A DNA stretch of 39,281 nt from NCBI GenBank assembly GCA_025362195.1, contig JANYHV010000423.1:1-39281 (forward strand), given 5' to 3'. The DNA is from Fimbriiglobus sp. GTDB lineage: Bacteria > Planctomycetota > Planctomycetia > Gemmatales > Gemmataceae. Under the pieces are notes generated by a model that did no database searches, was not told the DNA's origin, and saw nothing but the letters and a program-made list of their open reading frames with translations. The position numbers and the translations under genes were made by a program. Positions 1 to 8,580 of the stretch are shown here, one piece after another (positions within the stretch are counted from its first letter, which is position 1; every line of letters starts with the position of its first letter).

Positions 1-763
1 CCGCGAAGTCGATGCTGACCTTCGTCAACTTCTCGTACTCGGCCTGGAAAACGGCGTCCCGCTGGGCGGTCGGCCAGGCTTCGGCAATCCGCTCGACGGC
101 GGCGTAAATCGCCGGGCAGTTCGTGCGGAGTTCCCGCAGGATGGTCGCGGCCTTCCAGACGAAGATGCCGCTGTTCCAGAAGTAATCGCCGGAAGTCACG
201 AACCGCTCGGCCGCGTCCGCGTCGGGCTTCTCCTTGAAGGCTTCGACGCGGGAGACGGTCACGCCGAGCCGCTGGCCGACCGACCGGCCCCGCTGGATGT
301 ACCCGTAGCCGGTGGCGGGGTAGGTCGGCGGGATGCCGAAGGTCAGCAGGGCGTCGGGGAACTCCTCGGCGAACTGCGCCGCGGCGTGGACGGCCCGCTG
401 GAACTCGGCGACCGGCTCGATGACGTGGTCGGCCGGCATGACGAGCATGACCGCGCCGGGGTCGTCCCGCGCGATCAGGGCCGCGCCCAGGCCGATGCAC
501 GCCGCCGTGTCCCGGCCGCACGGCTCGCCGACGACGTGGTCGGCCGGCAACTCGGGCAACTGTTTCGCCGCTTCGGCCCCGTGCGCACCGCCGGTGATCA
601 CCCAGGTCCGTTCGGCCGGGATCGGCCCCGTGACGCGGTCGAGGGTCGCTTGCAGCAGCGTGCGGTCGCCGGAGAACTTCAGGAACTGCTTCGGCCGGGC
701 GTTGCGGCTGCGCGGCCAGAACCGCGTTCCGCCGCCGCCGGCCATGATCATCGCGTGAAGCAT
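1..763 (-). CDS. manC: Mannose-1-phosphate guanylyltransferase (GDP-mannose pyrophosphorylase), C-terminus outside window
   Basis: The frame opens with ATG at 763 and runs off the left edge, giving 254 residues of the N-terminal nucleotidyltransferase domain. The family makes GDP-mannose from mannose-1-phosphate and GTP in the cytoplasm, for polysaccharide and glycan synthesis. Visible signatures are the nucleotide-binding loop AGGGGTRFWPRSR at residues 8-20 followed by RPKQF, then GEPCGRDTAACIGL, MPADHVI, an ATGYGYIQ segment, VEAFKEKP and YFWNSGIFVWKA, all in the order expected for this family. The start lies 25 bases after the stop of the UDP-sugar pyrophosphorylase gene, so the two are probably co-transcribed. 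Whether a C-terminal isomerase domain (type II enzyme) follows cannot be seen. Family assignment is secure; the exact sugar specificity is inferred. Confidence 0.93.
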   Translation of the reverse strand, partial: MLHAMIMAGGGGTRFWPRSRNARPKQFLKFSGDRTLLQATLDRVTGPIPAERTWVITGGAHGAEAAKQLPELPADHVVGEPCGRDTAACIGLGAALIARDDPGAVMLVMPADHVIEPVAEFQRAVHAAAQFAEEFPDALLTFGIPPTYPATGYGYIQRGRSVGQRLGVTVSRVEAFKEKPDADAAERFVTSGDYFWNSGIFVWKAATILRELRTNCPAIYAAVERIAEAWPTAQRDAVFQAEYEKLTKVSIDFA

Positions 764-788
764 CGTCGGTCTCGCAGGAGGACAAAAA

Positions 789-2171
789 TTACTCGAAGAA
801 TGTCGGGACCGTGACGCGGGTTCCGGCCGGAATTTTCGCCCGCAATTCGGCGTCGGTCAGGGCGAACAGCGGGGCGATCTCGACCGCCACCCCGTCGGCG
901 ACTTCGACGCCTACGGCCCGCAGTCGCCGGGCGTGCGCCGCGCTCAGCGCCGCCCGCACCGCCTCCGGAGAGTCCGCACCGGTGGCGTTCTTGAGCGGGG
1001 CAAACTCGTCCTCGCGCCGCACCCGCACGACCAGCCAGCGGTCGGCCAGCGGCAGGGCGTCGAAGACGAACAGCTCGAACTTCAGGGCGTTCTCCGTCGT
1101 CGGCTTGACCGCCGTGCCGGTTTCCGCGTCGAAGTACGGCACCTTCTTGCGGGCCAGGTGGAACGCGAGCCGGTCGGTTCCTTGCGTCACCCGTTCCAAA
1201 AAAGCCACGGCGAACAGGTGAATGGCCGTACTCCCCGCCCGGTGCAAGAGTTCGCCGCCGGCGTCGCGGGCGTCGGCCAGTTCGCCCGGCAGGTCGGAGT
1301 ACTCGACGATGCCGCACGTGCCGCCGATCAGGGCCAGAACGCCGACCTTCTCGTCGGGCCGCGTCTTGAGGACGACCTTCGTGGAGGCGTCCGAGTTCGC
1401 CTCGACGTGCCGGCCGACGAAACCGGGCGACGCGATTTCGACGAGCGGGTTATCGACCTGGAAGTAGAAGACGTGCTTCACGCCGCGGGCCTTCAAGTCG
1501 GCGAGCAGCCCCGTGTCGGCCAGGGCCGTGAGCGTGCCGCCGTGGCCGTTCGGGCTGAGGTTGAGTTCGCCGGGGGCCGTCAACAGCAACCTCCCCGTCG
1601 CCGCGTCGAGGGCCGGCATCGTCCCCTGCTCGAAGAAGATCACTTGCGAGCGCGGCAGGTCGAAGAAACTTTCCGCCAGGAAGTAAGCGTGCGTTTCGGC
1701 CGTCGTCGCCGCACTCGTCATCACCAGCAGCGGCACGGCGACGCCGTACTTGCGCGACAGGGCGTGGACCTTTTCGGCGTGCAGGCGGAACAGCGTCGCC
1801 CCGCTCACCGGGCCGACCGGGAACATGCCCTTCGGCTGCTCGAACCCGAGCCGACTGCCCTGGCCGCCGGCGACGACCAGCACCGCCACCTCGCCGCGGC
1901 GCAGGCACTCCTCGCCGAGTCGCACCGTCTCCGGGCCGAAGGATGCGGCATCTTCGACCGGCATTGGCGCAATGGCGGACGGGTCGGGCAGCAGCGTGTG
2001 CGGCTCGCCCCGGCGGGCGTAGAGGCGTGCGAGTTCGGCGAAATCGACGCCGGCGAGTTGCCCCACGAACGCCCGCCGCGCCGCCGCCGACAGTGCCGAC
2101 CAGCCGGTGAACAGGTGGTCCTGGCCGTGGGCGCGGACGCGGTGTAACAGGTCGGCGGGGGCGTCGATCAT
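789..2171 (-). CDS. UDPGP-family UDP-sugar pyrophosphorylase, probably UDP-N-acetylglucosamine type
   Basis: A 460-residue cytoplasmic enzyme of the eukaryote-like UDPGP family, which forms UDP-sugars from UTP and sugar-1-phosphates. The signature AGGQGSRLG lies at residues 101-109, followed by PKG at 113-115. Then come the FFEQGTMPAL segment, a uridine-binding SPNGHGG, FYFQVDNPL, and a late KFELFVFDALPLA with FAPLKNATGADSP. This last part resembles UAP1/AGX enzymes more than bacterial GalU or GlmU. I chose the ATG at 2171; an in-frame GTG at 2186 would add five residues but has no visible Shine-Dalgarno. The gene follows the PhnP-like gene by 28 bases and precedes manC by 25, suggesting an operon supplying activated sugars. 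Preference for GlcNAc-1-P over glucose-1-P is inferred. Confidence 0.88.
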   Translation of the reverse strand: MIDAPADLLHRVRAHGQDHLFTGWSALSAAARRAFVGQLAGVDFAELARLYARRGEPHTLLPDPSAIAPMPVEDAASFGPETVRLGEECLRRGEVAVLVVAGGQGSRLGFEQPKGMFPVGPVSGATLFRLHAEKVHALSRKYGVAVPLLVMTSAATTAETHAYFLAESFFDLPRSQVIFFEQGTMPALDAATGRLLLTAPGELNLSPNGHGGTLTALADTGLLADLKARGVKHVFYFQVDNPLVEIASPGFVGRHVEANSDASTKVVLKTRPDEKVGVLALIGGTCGIVEYSDLPGELADARDAGGELLHRAGSTAIHLFAVAFLERVTQGTDRLAFHLARKKVPYFDAETGTAVKPTTENALKFELFVFDALPLADRWLVVRVRREDEFAPLKNATGADSPEAVRAALSAAHARRLRAVGVEVADGVAVEIAPLFALTDAELRAKIPAGTRVTVPTFFE

Positions 2172-2199
2172 CGGCACGGCTCGCACGACCGGGAGTTCG

Positions 2200-2979
2200 T
2201 CAGAAGGGGAATTGTAGGCCGTCGAACGCCGGCGACACCCCGGGCGGCAAGACCGCCACGAGATGGTCGTAATCCATCTCGTGGCTCATGTGCGTGAGGT
2301 ACGCCTGCCGCGGCTTCAACTCGGCGATGACGGCCAGGGACTGTTCCAAACTGAAGTGCGACGGGTGCGGCCGGTCGGGCCGCAGGGCGTCGAGGACGAG
2401 CACGTCCAGGTCGCGCAACAGGGGCAGGCTGGACTCGGGGATTTTGCTCACGTCGGTGCAGTACGCCACGTCGCCGACGCGGAAGCCGAGCACGTCGAAC
2501 CGGCCGTGGACCAGCGGGACCGGCGTGACCCGCTCGCCGAGCACGACGAACGGGTCGGTGCCGATGGTGCGGAAGGTCAGGTTCGGCACGAACCCGCCGT
2601 CGAAGTCCGGCGGCGGGAAGGCGTAGCTGAAGCACTGCCGGATGACGCCCTCGACTTCGGTCGTGCAGTACAGCGGCAGCGGCCCGCCGAGGCGGACGGG
2701 GAACATCCGCACGTCGTCCAGGCCGAACAGGTGGTCGGCGTGGTAGTGCGTGTACGCCACCGCGTGGGCCAGCGGGATGCGCTCGCGCAAGAACTGCAAC
2801 CGTAGTTCGGGCGACGTGTCGATGAGCAGGTTACCGGCGGCGAACTTGAACAGTACCGACGACCGCGTGCGGTGGTTCTTGAAGTTGCTCGACGTGCAGA
2901 CGGGGCACTCGCAGCCGATCATCGGCACGCCGACGGACGTTCCGGTGCCGAGGAAGACGAAGGTGCGGCCGTGGCTCAT
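2200..2979 (-). CDS. PhnP-like metallo-beta-lactamase-fold hydrolase
   Basis: A 259-residue protein with the metal-binding HYHADH motif at residues 78-83 and later histidines (LVHGRF, LTHMSHEMDYDH), as in the RNase Z/PhnP branch of the metallo-beta-lactamase fold. Near the N-terminus, IGCECPVC (Cys23, Cys25, Cys28) is the extra zinc-binding cysteine cluster typical of PhnP-like cyclic-phosphate phosphodiesterases. The ATG near 2979 starts right before the usual beta-strand and GTGTSVGVP loop; a TTG at 3009 would add ten poorly conserved residues. It heads a tight minus-strand group with the UDP-sugar pyrophosphorylase and manC. No phn (phosphonate) genes are nearby, so the physiological substrate is unknown. 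Fold assignment is strong, substrate is inference. Confidence 0.85.
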   Translation of the reverse strand: MSHGRTFVFLGTGTSVGVPMIGCECPVCTSSNFKNHRTRSSVLFKFAAGNLLIDTSPELRLQFLRERIPLAHAVAYTHYHADHLFGLDDVRMFPVRLGGPLPLYCTTEVEGVIRQCFSYAFPPPDFDGGFVPNLTFRTIGTDPFVVLGERVTPVPLVHGRFDVLGFRVGDVAYCTDVSKIPESSLPLLRDLDVLVLDALRPDRPHPSHFSLEQSLAVIAELKPRQAYLTHMSHEMDYDHLVAVLPPGVSPAFDGLQFPF

Positions 2980-3048
2980 GGGGAAATGATACGCCCCGGG
3001 GCCGAGCAAGTCGTCCCCGGGGCGGCAGGGTTGTCTCCGCGAGTGCCG

Positions 3049-4851
3049 TTAGATGTGGACCTGCTTGTACCCGCCGGTCGCAGCGAAGTACAGCAGCAGC
3101 AGCAAGAAGCCGACGGCCAGCGCCGCCGGCACCCCGGCGGTGTAGAGCAGGGCGGTCTTCGCGCCGTAGTCCTCGGCGGCGGTGAGCTTGTCCTTGTCGG
3201 CCTCGAAGTTCGGCAGGCCCTGCGTCGTCCACCACGACTTCAGGTCGCGCAGCGAGGTTTCGAGCTTCTCGCCGACCGGCTTGCCCGCGGCCTTCTCCTT
3301 GTCGAGCGTCGCCAGGTCCTTGTCGAGCGTCGTCATCGCGGGTCCCGAACCGGCCGCGACGGCCCCCTTGTAGTCGTTGAAGACCTTGAGCTTGGCGTTG
3401 TCGAAGCCGGCGATCTTGGGCGCGGTCTCGGGCGACACGTCGGACAGAATCGGGAAGCCTTCCGCGGCGTCGGACTTGTACCGGGCGTAGGTGTCCGGCG
3501 AGATCTCCTTGATCTTCTTCACGGCCAGGTAGTCCTGCTTGTAGCCGATGCCGGGGCCGCCGAAGAAGCCGGCCGAGATCATGCCGATGCCGCCGGCCAG
3601 GCCGATGGCGAGTGCCCCGCCCTTGGGGAACCGCTCCGAGATCACGCCGAGCATCGTCGGCCAGTAGAAGGTCTTGCCGATGCCGTACACGGTGACCGCC
3701 GCGAGCCACAGCCAGATCGTGTCGGTGAACGGCAACCCGAGCATGGCCAACCCGGCGCACCCGAGGACCGCGCTGATGAGCAGCAGGCCGATCGGGTTGA
3801 TGCGGTGGACGATCGGCCCGGCGGTGAAGCGGAGCGTGAACATCAGCACGTTGGTCCAGACGAAGGCGAGTTGGGCGTTCGTCTCGCTCTTCAAGACGCG
3901 GGTCGTGATGTTCGTGATCCAGCTATCCGTGCCGAGTTCGACGTACCCGATCAAGGCGTGCAGGACGTACAGGAAGCCGAGCAGGAAGCTGCCCGGCGAG
4001 AAGCCGCTGTAGACGGCGAAGATCAGCCAGATCACGGCCCCGGCGGCGTACCCGACGATCGGCCCGCCGGCGTACCCGCCGATCATCGGGACTTTCACCC
4101 CGACGGCCGACAACAGAGTCGGGAAGGCGAAGGCGAGGAACATCGCGGCGACGGCGAACCCGATCAACCCGACGGTGCCCATCATGCTCTTCAACGGCAC
4201 CCCGGCCGACTCGGCCTCGGACTTGGGGAACGGCCGGTTGAACATCAACAGGCCGTAAGCCAGCACGGGTAGCAGGAAGACGCCGAGCTTGAACTCCCAC
4301 GGGACCGGGCCGGTCATCTGGCCGAAGCCGAGCGTGATGAGCACGCCGAGGATCAGGCCGAGCGGCCAGCCGGCGTGCAGGATGTTCAACCAGTGGGTCT
4401 TGTTGCGCGGGAACAGGCTCGCGGTCAGCGGGTTGATGACCGCCTCGCAGGTGCCGTTGCCCAGCGCGAACAACCACAGGCCGACCGACAGGCAGGCGAA
4501 CGCGCCGTCCTTCCCGTAGGCGGCGTACACCGGGGTCGCGGCGAACGTGACCACGGCCGACGCGGCGTGCAGCAAGAACGCGACGAGCATCAGTTTGCCG
4601 TACCCGAAGAGGTCGGCGAAGAAGCTGAAGAAGATGATCGCCACGCCGAACCCGATCAGGCCGCCGCCGGTGATCGTGCCGAGTTCCGTCTGGGTGAAGC
4701 CGAACTGCTGGCCCCAGTCGGCGAGGATGACGCCCCGCACGGAGAAGCCGATGCCGGCGGCGATCAGCGTCAGGAAGCTGGCGGCGAACAGGATGCGGTC
4801 GTTCAGACTGGTCGTCGAAGTCTGGGGCGGCGCGAGTGCCGGCGGTGCCAT
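3049..4851 (-). CDS. MFS transporter with a long loop before the last membrane segment
   Basis: A 600-residue inner-membrane protein with about twelve hydrophobic segments in the major facilitator pattern. The N-terminal half has segments at about 22-45, 62-80, 85-105, 118-140, 158-178 and 188-205, and the second half starts near 225. GKTFYWPTMLGVISERFP near residues 392-409 resembles conserved text of planctomycete MFS proteins annotated as sugar-type permeases. Between the eleventh and twelfth segments (about residues 436-568) lies a hydrophilic, lysine- and aspartate-rich loop of about 130 residues, unusual for the superfamily. The last segment is near 573-594. The substrate is not evident. 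A TAGTAT hexamer on the minus strand (4915-4920) could be a -10 element. The neighbour on the right is divergent. Confidence 0.85.
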   Translation of the reverse strand: MAPPALAPPQTSTTSLNDRILFAASFLTLIAAGIGFSVRGVILADWGQQFGFTQTELGTITGGGLIGFGVAIIFFSFFADLFGYGKLMLVAFLLHAASAVVTFAATPVYAAYGKDGAFACLSVGLWLFALGNGTCEAVINPLTASLFPRNKTHWLNILHAGWPLGLILGVLITLGFGQMTGPVPWEFKLGVFLLPVLAYGLLMFNRPFPKSEAESAGVPLKSMMGTVGLIGFAVAAMFLAFAFPTLLSAVGVKVPMIGGYAGGPIVGYAAGAVIWLIFAVYSGFSPGSFLLGFLYVLHALIGYVELGTDSWITNITTRVLKSETNAQLAFVWTNVLMFTLRFTAGPIVHRINPIGLLLISAVLGCAGLAMLGLPFTDTIWLWLAAVTVYGIGKTFYWPTMLGVISERFPKGGALAIGLAGGIGMISAGFFGGPGIGYKQDYLAVKKIKEISPDTYARYKSDAAEGFPILSDVSPETAPKIAGFDNAKLKVFNDYKGAVAAGSGPAMTTLDKDLATLDKEKAAGKPVGEKLETSLRDLKSWWTTQGLPNFEADKDKLTAAEDYGAKTALLYTAGVPAALAVGFLLLLLYFAATGGYKQVHI

Positions 4852-5032
4852 GGCGGGGTAACTCCGGGAAAGTGCGGGCGGGGTTCGGCGGCGCGGGGCC
4901 GTCTGCGAGTTGGGATACTACCGACGCCCCGCCGGCCGAGCCACCAAAAAGAAGCCGTTTCCGGCAAGTCCGCCGGCCGGGGCACCGATGAAAGCGTGGT
5001 AACCTCGCCGCCCGCCCCCGGAGCCACGACCG

Positions 5033-5254
5033 ATGCACGACTTGAACGTGCTGGCCCTGTTCAAAGGCGACGAGCGGTTCATTTTCGTCTACGACGACGC
5101 GAGCCGGACCGAGGTCGTGACCGCGATCCGGGACGCGGCCGCCGACGCCGGGACCGCGTTCAACTGGTTCGACGCCGCCGTCCTCACCGAGCGGGCTAAG
5201 CAGCAGGCGGTGGCCGTGACCGCGACCGGCGACTTCGACGACACCGCACCCTGA
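5033..5254 (+). CDS. Small conserved hypothetical protein upstream of xerC/D
   Basis: A 73-residue, acidic, soluble protein starting MHDLNVLALFKGDERFIFVYDD. I do not recognise a named family. It looks like a compact alpha/beta protein (strand FIFVYDD, helix REVVTAIRDAAAD-like, then a phenylalanine/tryptophan pair FNWFDAAVLTE). There is no signal peptide or membrane segment. A weak GGAG lies about ten bases before the ATG. The stop is 11 bases before the GTG of the recombinase gene, so the two are likely co-transcribed. The coding case rests on position, typical GC-rich third codon positions and the close spacing; function is unknown. Confidence 0.6.
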   Translation: MHDLNVLALFKGDERFIFVYDDASRTEVVTAIRDAAADAGTAFNWFDAAVLTERAKQQAVAVTATGDFDDTAP

Positions 5255-5265
5255 GACCCCGCCCC

Positions 5266-6168
5266 GTGACACTCGAACAAGTCTTCGCCGACTTCCTGAT
5301 GCACCTCGGCCTCGAAAAGAACTCGTCGCCGCAGACGGTCAAGGCGTACCGCGAAGACCTAACGCAAGCCCTGACGTTTTTGCGCGACCACACAAAGCAG
5401 TCCTCGACGCGGCCCGAAGACTGGAACCTCCGGTCCCTCCGGGCACTGACCGCCTGGCTGCACAACCAGGGCTACGCGAAAAGTACGGTCGCCCGGCGAC
5501 TCGCGGCGGTCCGCTCCTTCGGCAAGTACCTGTGCCGCGAGGGCGTCATCCCGACGAACCCGGCCGACTCCCTGCGCGGGCCGCGCCTCGACAAGACCCT
5601 GCCGCACTTCCTGACCCTCGACGACGTGCAAAAACTCCTCGCCGCCCCGGGCACGGACGAGCTGGCCCTGCGAGACCGGGCGTGGCTCGAAACCCTGTAC
5701 TCCGGCGGCCTGCGGGTGTCGGAACTCGTCGGCCTGAACCTGGCCGATGTCGATCTGCCCGAGGGGATCGCGGTCGTCCGCGGGAAGGGCAAGAAGGAAC
5801 GGCTCGCACTGCTGGGCCACCCCGCGCAGATCGCGCTGCGGGACTGGATCGTCGAGCGCGCGGCCCTGTTGCGGCGCTGGAACAAGGTGAGCGACGCGGT
5901 CTTCCTCAACTGCCAGGCGACGCGGTTGACGGTGCGGAGCGTCGGCCGGCTGTTGGCGAAGCACCTGGAAGTCGCCGGACTCGACCCGCGGACGACGCCG
6001 CACACCCTGCGGCACAGTTTCGCCACGCACCTGCTCGACGCCGGGGCGGACATCCGCGGGGTGCAGGAACTGCTCGGGCACAAGAGCCTTTCGACGACGC
6101 AAATCTATACGCACGTCTCGACCCAGCGGCTGCAACAGAGTTATCACAAAGCGCACCCCCGGGCCTGA
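5266..6168 (+). CDS. XerC/XerD-type tyrosine recombinase
   Basis: A 300-residue site-specific recombinase of the size of XerC/XerD, which resolve chromosome dimers at dif sites near the end of replication. An N-terminal SAM-like core-binding domain covers residues 1-90. The catalytic domain carries Arg150 (SGGLRVSELVGL), the beta-hairpin lysine in GKGKKER (about 174-176), HTLRH (His246, Arg249), the histidine of LLGHKSLSTTQIYTH (His272) and the nucleophile Tyr281, so all catalytic residues are present. Translation starts at GTG 5266. It follows the small gene by 11 bases. Whether it is XerC, XerD or a single Xer cannot be decided here. The full length, intact motifs and housekeeping surroundings argue against a phage integrase. 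Confidence 0.92.
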   Translation: MTLEQVFADFLMHLGLEKNSSPQTVKAYREDLTQALTFLRDHTKQSSTRPEDWNLRSLRALTAWLHNQGYAKSTVARRLAAVRSFGKYLCREGVIPTNPADSLRGPRLDKTLPHFLTLDDVQKLLAAPGTDELALRDRAWLETLYSGGLRVSELVGLNLADVDLPEGIAVVRGKGKKERLALLGHPAQIALRDWIVERAALLRRWNKVSDAVFLNCQATRLTVRSVGRLLAKHLEVAGLDPRTTPHTLRHSFATHLLDAGADIRGVQELLGHKSLSTTQIYTHVSTQRLQQSYHKAHPRA

Positions 6169-6377
6169 CCGCTACAGCTTCACCGCGGGTTGCCGGAGTT
6201 CGCGCGGTTGCGCCCGTCGGGCCGCGCCCGCCGCCGCGGAAACGCCCTGTTTCGAGAGGTTTGCGCGCAAGTCGGGCGGTAGATTATCCGCATCGCCCCA
6301 CGTCCCGCTCCGGCGATTTCACCCCGACCCGACCCGGTCCCGGTGGGCACCCTCGACGAACTCCGATGAGGACTTGC

Positions 6378-7544
6378 ATGAGTCGAATTCTCCCCCCGGG
6401 CCTGGCCCGCACGCTTTTGCTATTCTCGGTCTGGTCGGTCGCCGCCCCGCGGCTCGTCGCTGACGACGCCGTGCGCTGGCGGACCGATTACAACGCCGCC
6501 CGGGCCGAGGCGCACGAGAAGAACGCCCCGCTCGTCGTCGTCGTCGGGACGGACGACTGCATCTACTGCCGCAAGCAGGACGCGACGACCTTCCGCGACC
6601 CCGCCCTCGCCGAACTGTTGAACCGCCAGGCCGTCATCGTCAAAGTCAACGGGGCCAAGGAGCCGGCCTTCGTCCAGGCGCTCAAAATCCAGATCTACCC
6701 GACGACCGTGATCGCCGCCCCGGACGGCAAGATCGTTTCCTTTCTCCAGGGCTACGTCACCGCCGACCAACTCCGCGACCACGTCAAGAGCGCCGTGATC
6801 GACGCCGTGAGTACCCCCGAGTGGGCGACCCGCGACCTCGCCGAGGGGGACAAGGCGTTGCGGCTGGGGGACGCGACGCGGGCGGTCGCACTGTGGAAGA
6901 ACATCGCCGCCGGGGTGTCCGAATCGCCCGTCCGGGTCAAGGCCGAGGCCGGGGTCGCGGGGGTCGAGAAGTCGGCCCGGGAACGGTTGGGCCGGGGGCA
7001 GGAACTCGAAGCCAAGCGCGACCTGGCGGCCGCCGTCGAGGTGTACTCGGACCTGATCCGCAACTACGCCGGCACGACGGCGGCGGTCGAGGCGACGACG
7101 CGGCTGACGGCGTTCGCCGCCCGCGGCGAGGGGGTCGATCGGCTCCGCGTCATGATCGCCAAGGAGTTCCTGACGACCGCCCGGGACGACTACCGCCGCG
7201 AACGGTTCGCCGATTGCCTCGACCGGTGCGAGCAGATCGGCACGCAGTTCCCCGACCTGCCCGAGGGCCGCGACGCCGCCGAACTCAAGGCGTCGGTCCA
7301 GGCCGACCCGGACCGGTTCGCCGTCGCCGCGGAGCAGTTCTCCGTCCGCGTGGCCGAGATGCAATTGACGCTCGCCGACGGCTGGGTCAAGAAGGGCCAG
7401 CCGGCCAAGGCGGCGGCGTGCCTCGAGCGGGTCGCCCTGCTCGCGCCCAACAGCCGCACCGCCGAGGTCGCCGGGGCACGCCTGACGAGCCTGCGCAAGC
7501 CGGGCGTACCGGGGATGACGACTTCACTGCAAAAGGCTCCGTGA
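6378..7544 (+). CDS. Exported thioredoxin-fold protein with C-terminal helical/TPR-like region
   Basis: A 388-residue protein. The first 28 residues form a signal peptide ([19 protein letters not shown], then AAPRLVADD). A thioredoxin-like domain follows at about 35-145, with CIYC at residues 61-64 and a cis-proline region QIYPTTVI, as in thioredoxin/DUF255-like proteins that act on thiols in the periplasm. Residues 150-388 are helical and alanine-rich with tetratricopeptide-like spacing ([19 protein letters not shown], then [19 protein letters not shown]). I prefer ATG 6378 because GAGGA (6368-6372) sits six bases upstream; ATG 6366 has no such site. The substrate is unknown. A probable co-directional DUF1080 gene follows after 71 bases. 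The non-coding 209 bases upstream contain only a TAGATTAT box near 6280 that could be part of a promoter. Confidence 0.83.
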   Translation: MSRILPPGLARTLLLFSVWSVAAPRLVADDAVRWRTDYNAARAEAHEKNAPLVVVVGTDDCIYCRKQDATTFRDPALAELLNRQAVIVKVNGAKEPAFVQALKIQIYPTTVIAAPDGKIVSFLQGYVTADQLRDHVKSAVIDAVSTPEWATRDLAEGDKALRLGDATRAVALWKNIAAGVSESPVRVKAEAGVAGVEKSARERLGRGQELEAKRDLAAAVEVYSDLIRNYAGTTAAVEATTRLTAFAARGEGVDRLRVMIAKEFLTTARDDYRRERFADCLDRCEQIGTQFPDLPEGRDAAELKASVQADPDRFAVAAEQFSVRVAEMQLTLADGWVKKGQPAKAAACLERVALLAPNSRTAEVAGARLTSLRKPGVPGMTTSLQKAP

Positions 7545-7615
7545 CCGCCGGCCGCCGCGTCCGTAGACTTGCGGAGGTTCCCTTGCCTCCCCCGATCCAC
7601 TTTCGCGGTGCCGTC

Positions 7616-8392
7616 ATGACCAAGCGTCAATCTGGGATTCTGCTCGCCGGTGCGTGCCTCGCCGTCTGGGGTCTCGCCCTCGCGGCGAACGCCACGACCG
7701 TTCTGCTCCAGGAGTACAAGAGCGGCGTCGTCTGGACCGAGCCGAAGGTCGTCGCCGCCGGGGACATGCCGGGGGCCGCGCCGGCCGACGCGGTCGTGCT
7801 GTTCGACGGTAAGGACCTGTCGAAGTGGAAGAACGGCGAGAACTGGGAGGTCAAGGACGGGTACGCGATCACCCGCAAGACCGGCATCTCGACGAAGGAC
7901 GCCTTCGGCGACTGCCAACTGCACGTCGAGTTCGCCACCCCGGCCAAAGTCTCGGGCAAGGGCCAGGGCCGCGGCAACAGCGGCATCTTCTTGATGGACC
8001 GGTACGAACTCCAAGTCCTCGACTCGGTGGACAACCCGACGTACTTCGACGGGTCGTGCGGCTCGATCTACAAACAAACCCCGCCGATGGTGAACGTCAG
8101 CCGCAAGCCCGGCGAGTGGCAGACCTACGACGTGATTTTTGAAGCCCCGGTCTTCGCCGACGACGGCAAGGTGACGAAGCCGGCGTACATCACCGTGCTG
8201 CACAACGGCGTCGTCGTTCACAACCACTTCGAGATCCAGGGCAGCACCAACTTCGACCGCCCGGCGGCGTACGTGAAGCACGCCGCGCGGATGCCGATCA
8301 GCCTGCAATTCCACGGCAACGAGACGATGTTCCGCAACATCTGGGTCCGCGAGTTCGCCGCCCTCGTCGGCAAGCCGCCGGCGGCCAAGTAA
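7616..8392 (+). CDS. Secreted DUF1080 (3-keto-disaccharide hydrolase family) protein
   Basis: A 258-residue protein with an N-terminal signal peptide (residues 1-24, hydrophobic run [17 protein letters not shown]). A single DUF1080 jelly-roll domain spans about 55-250: it begins with [15 protein letters not shown], then WEVKDGYAI, the central [20 protein letters not shown], and ends with [19 protein letters not shown]. These are the hallmark segments of this concanavalin-like family, abundant in planctomycetes and linked to glycan and 3-keto-sugar breakdown outside the cytoplasm. There is no CxxCH haem motif and no dockerin. The catalytic reaction has been assigned only for some family members, so the substrate is inferred. 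A perfect inverted repeat directly follows the stop. Confidence 0.9.
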   Translation: MTKRQSGILLAGACLAVWGLALAANATTVLLQEYKSGVVWTEPKVVAAGDMPGAAPADAVVLFDGKDLSKWKNGENWEVKDGYAITRKTGISTKDAFGDCQLHVEFATPAKVSGKGQGRGNSGIFLMDRYELQVLDSVDNPTYFDGSCGSIYKQTPPMVNVSRKPGEWQTYDVIFEAPVFADDGKVTKPAYITVLHNGVVVHNHFEIQGSTNFDRPAAYVKHAARMPISLQFHGNETMFRNIWVREFAALVGKPPAAK

Positions 8393-8406
8393 CGAAGCGA
8401 GCCAAC

Positions 8407-8442
8407 TTCCCGGCGGGCCGCGGTGCGTGAGGCCGCCGGGAA
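8407..8442 (+). terminator. Terminator-like hairpin after the DUF1080 gene
   Basis: A perfect 10-bp inverted repeat, TTCCCGGCGG at 8407-8416 and CCGCCGGGAA at 8433-8442, with a 16-base loop. It begins 15 bases after the stop codon. There is no T-run, so it is either a tract-less terminator or an mRNA-stabilising hairpin. Confidence 0.45.
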
Positions 8443-8580
8443 TCGATCAACACGTTGCTATTGGGGGAGAGTTATTGTTGCCTTCGAGTCTCGGGTCCGG
8501 CTAGAGATGGATCGTACCACTTCGTAACTGATGTGCGTCGGTCGGACTTTGGCAGAACATCGAATTTCGAGGATTCCGTG

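Noticed and set aside
6261-6270. The 10-bp palindrome TTGCGCGCAA upstream of the thioredoxin-fold gene
   Set aside because: Short GC-rich palindromes are expected by chance here, and nothing else marks it as an operator.
8455-8580. An N-terminal extension of the orphan protein from ATG 8455
   Set aside because: The extra 42 residues look unlike the rest of the protein and no ribosome site supports them; ATG 8581 or GTG 8578 fits better.
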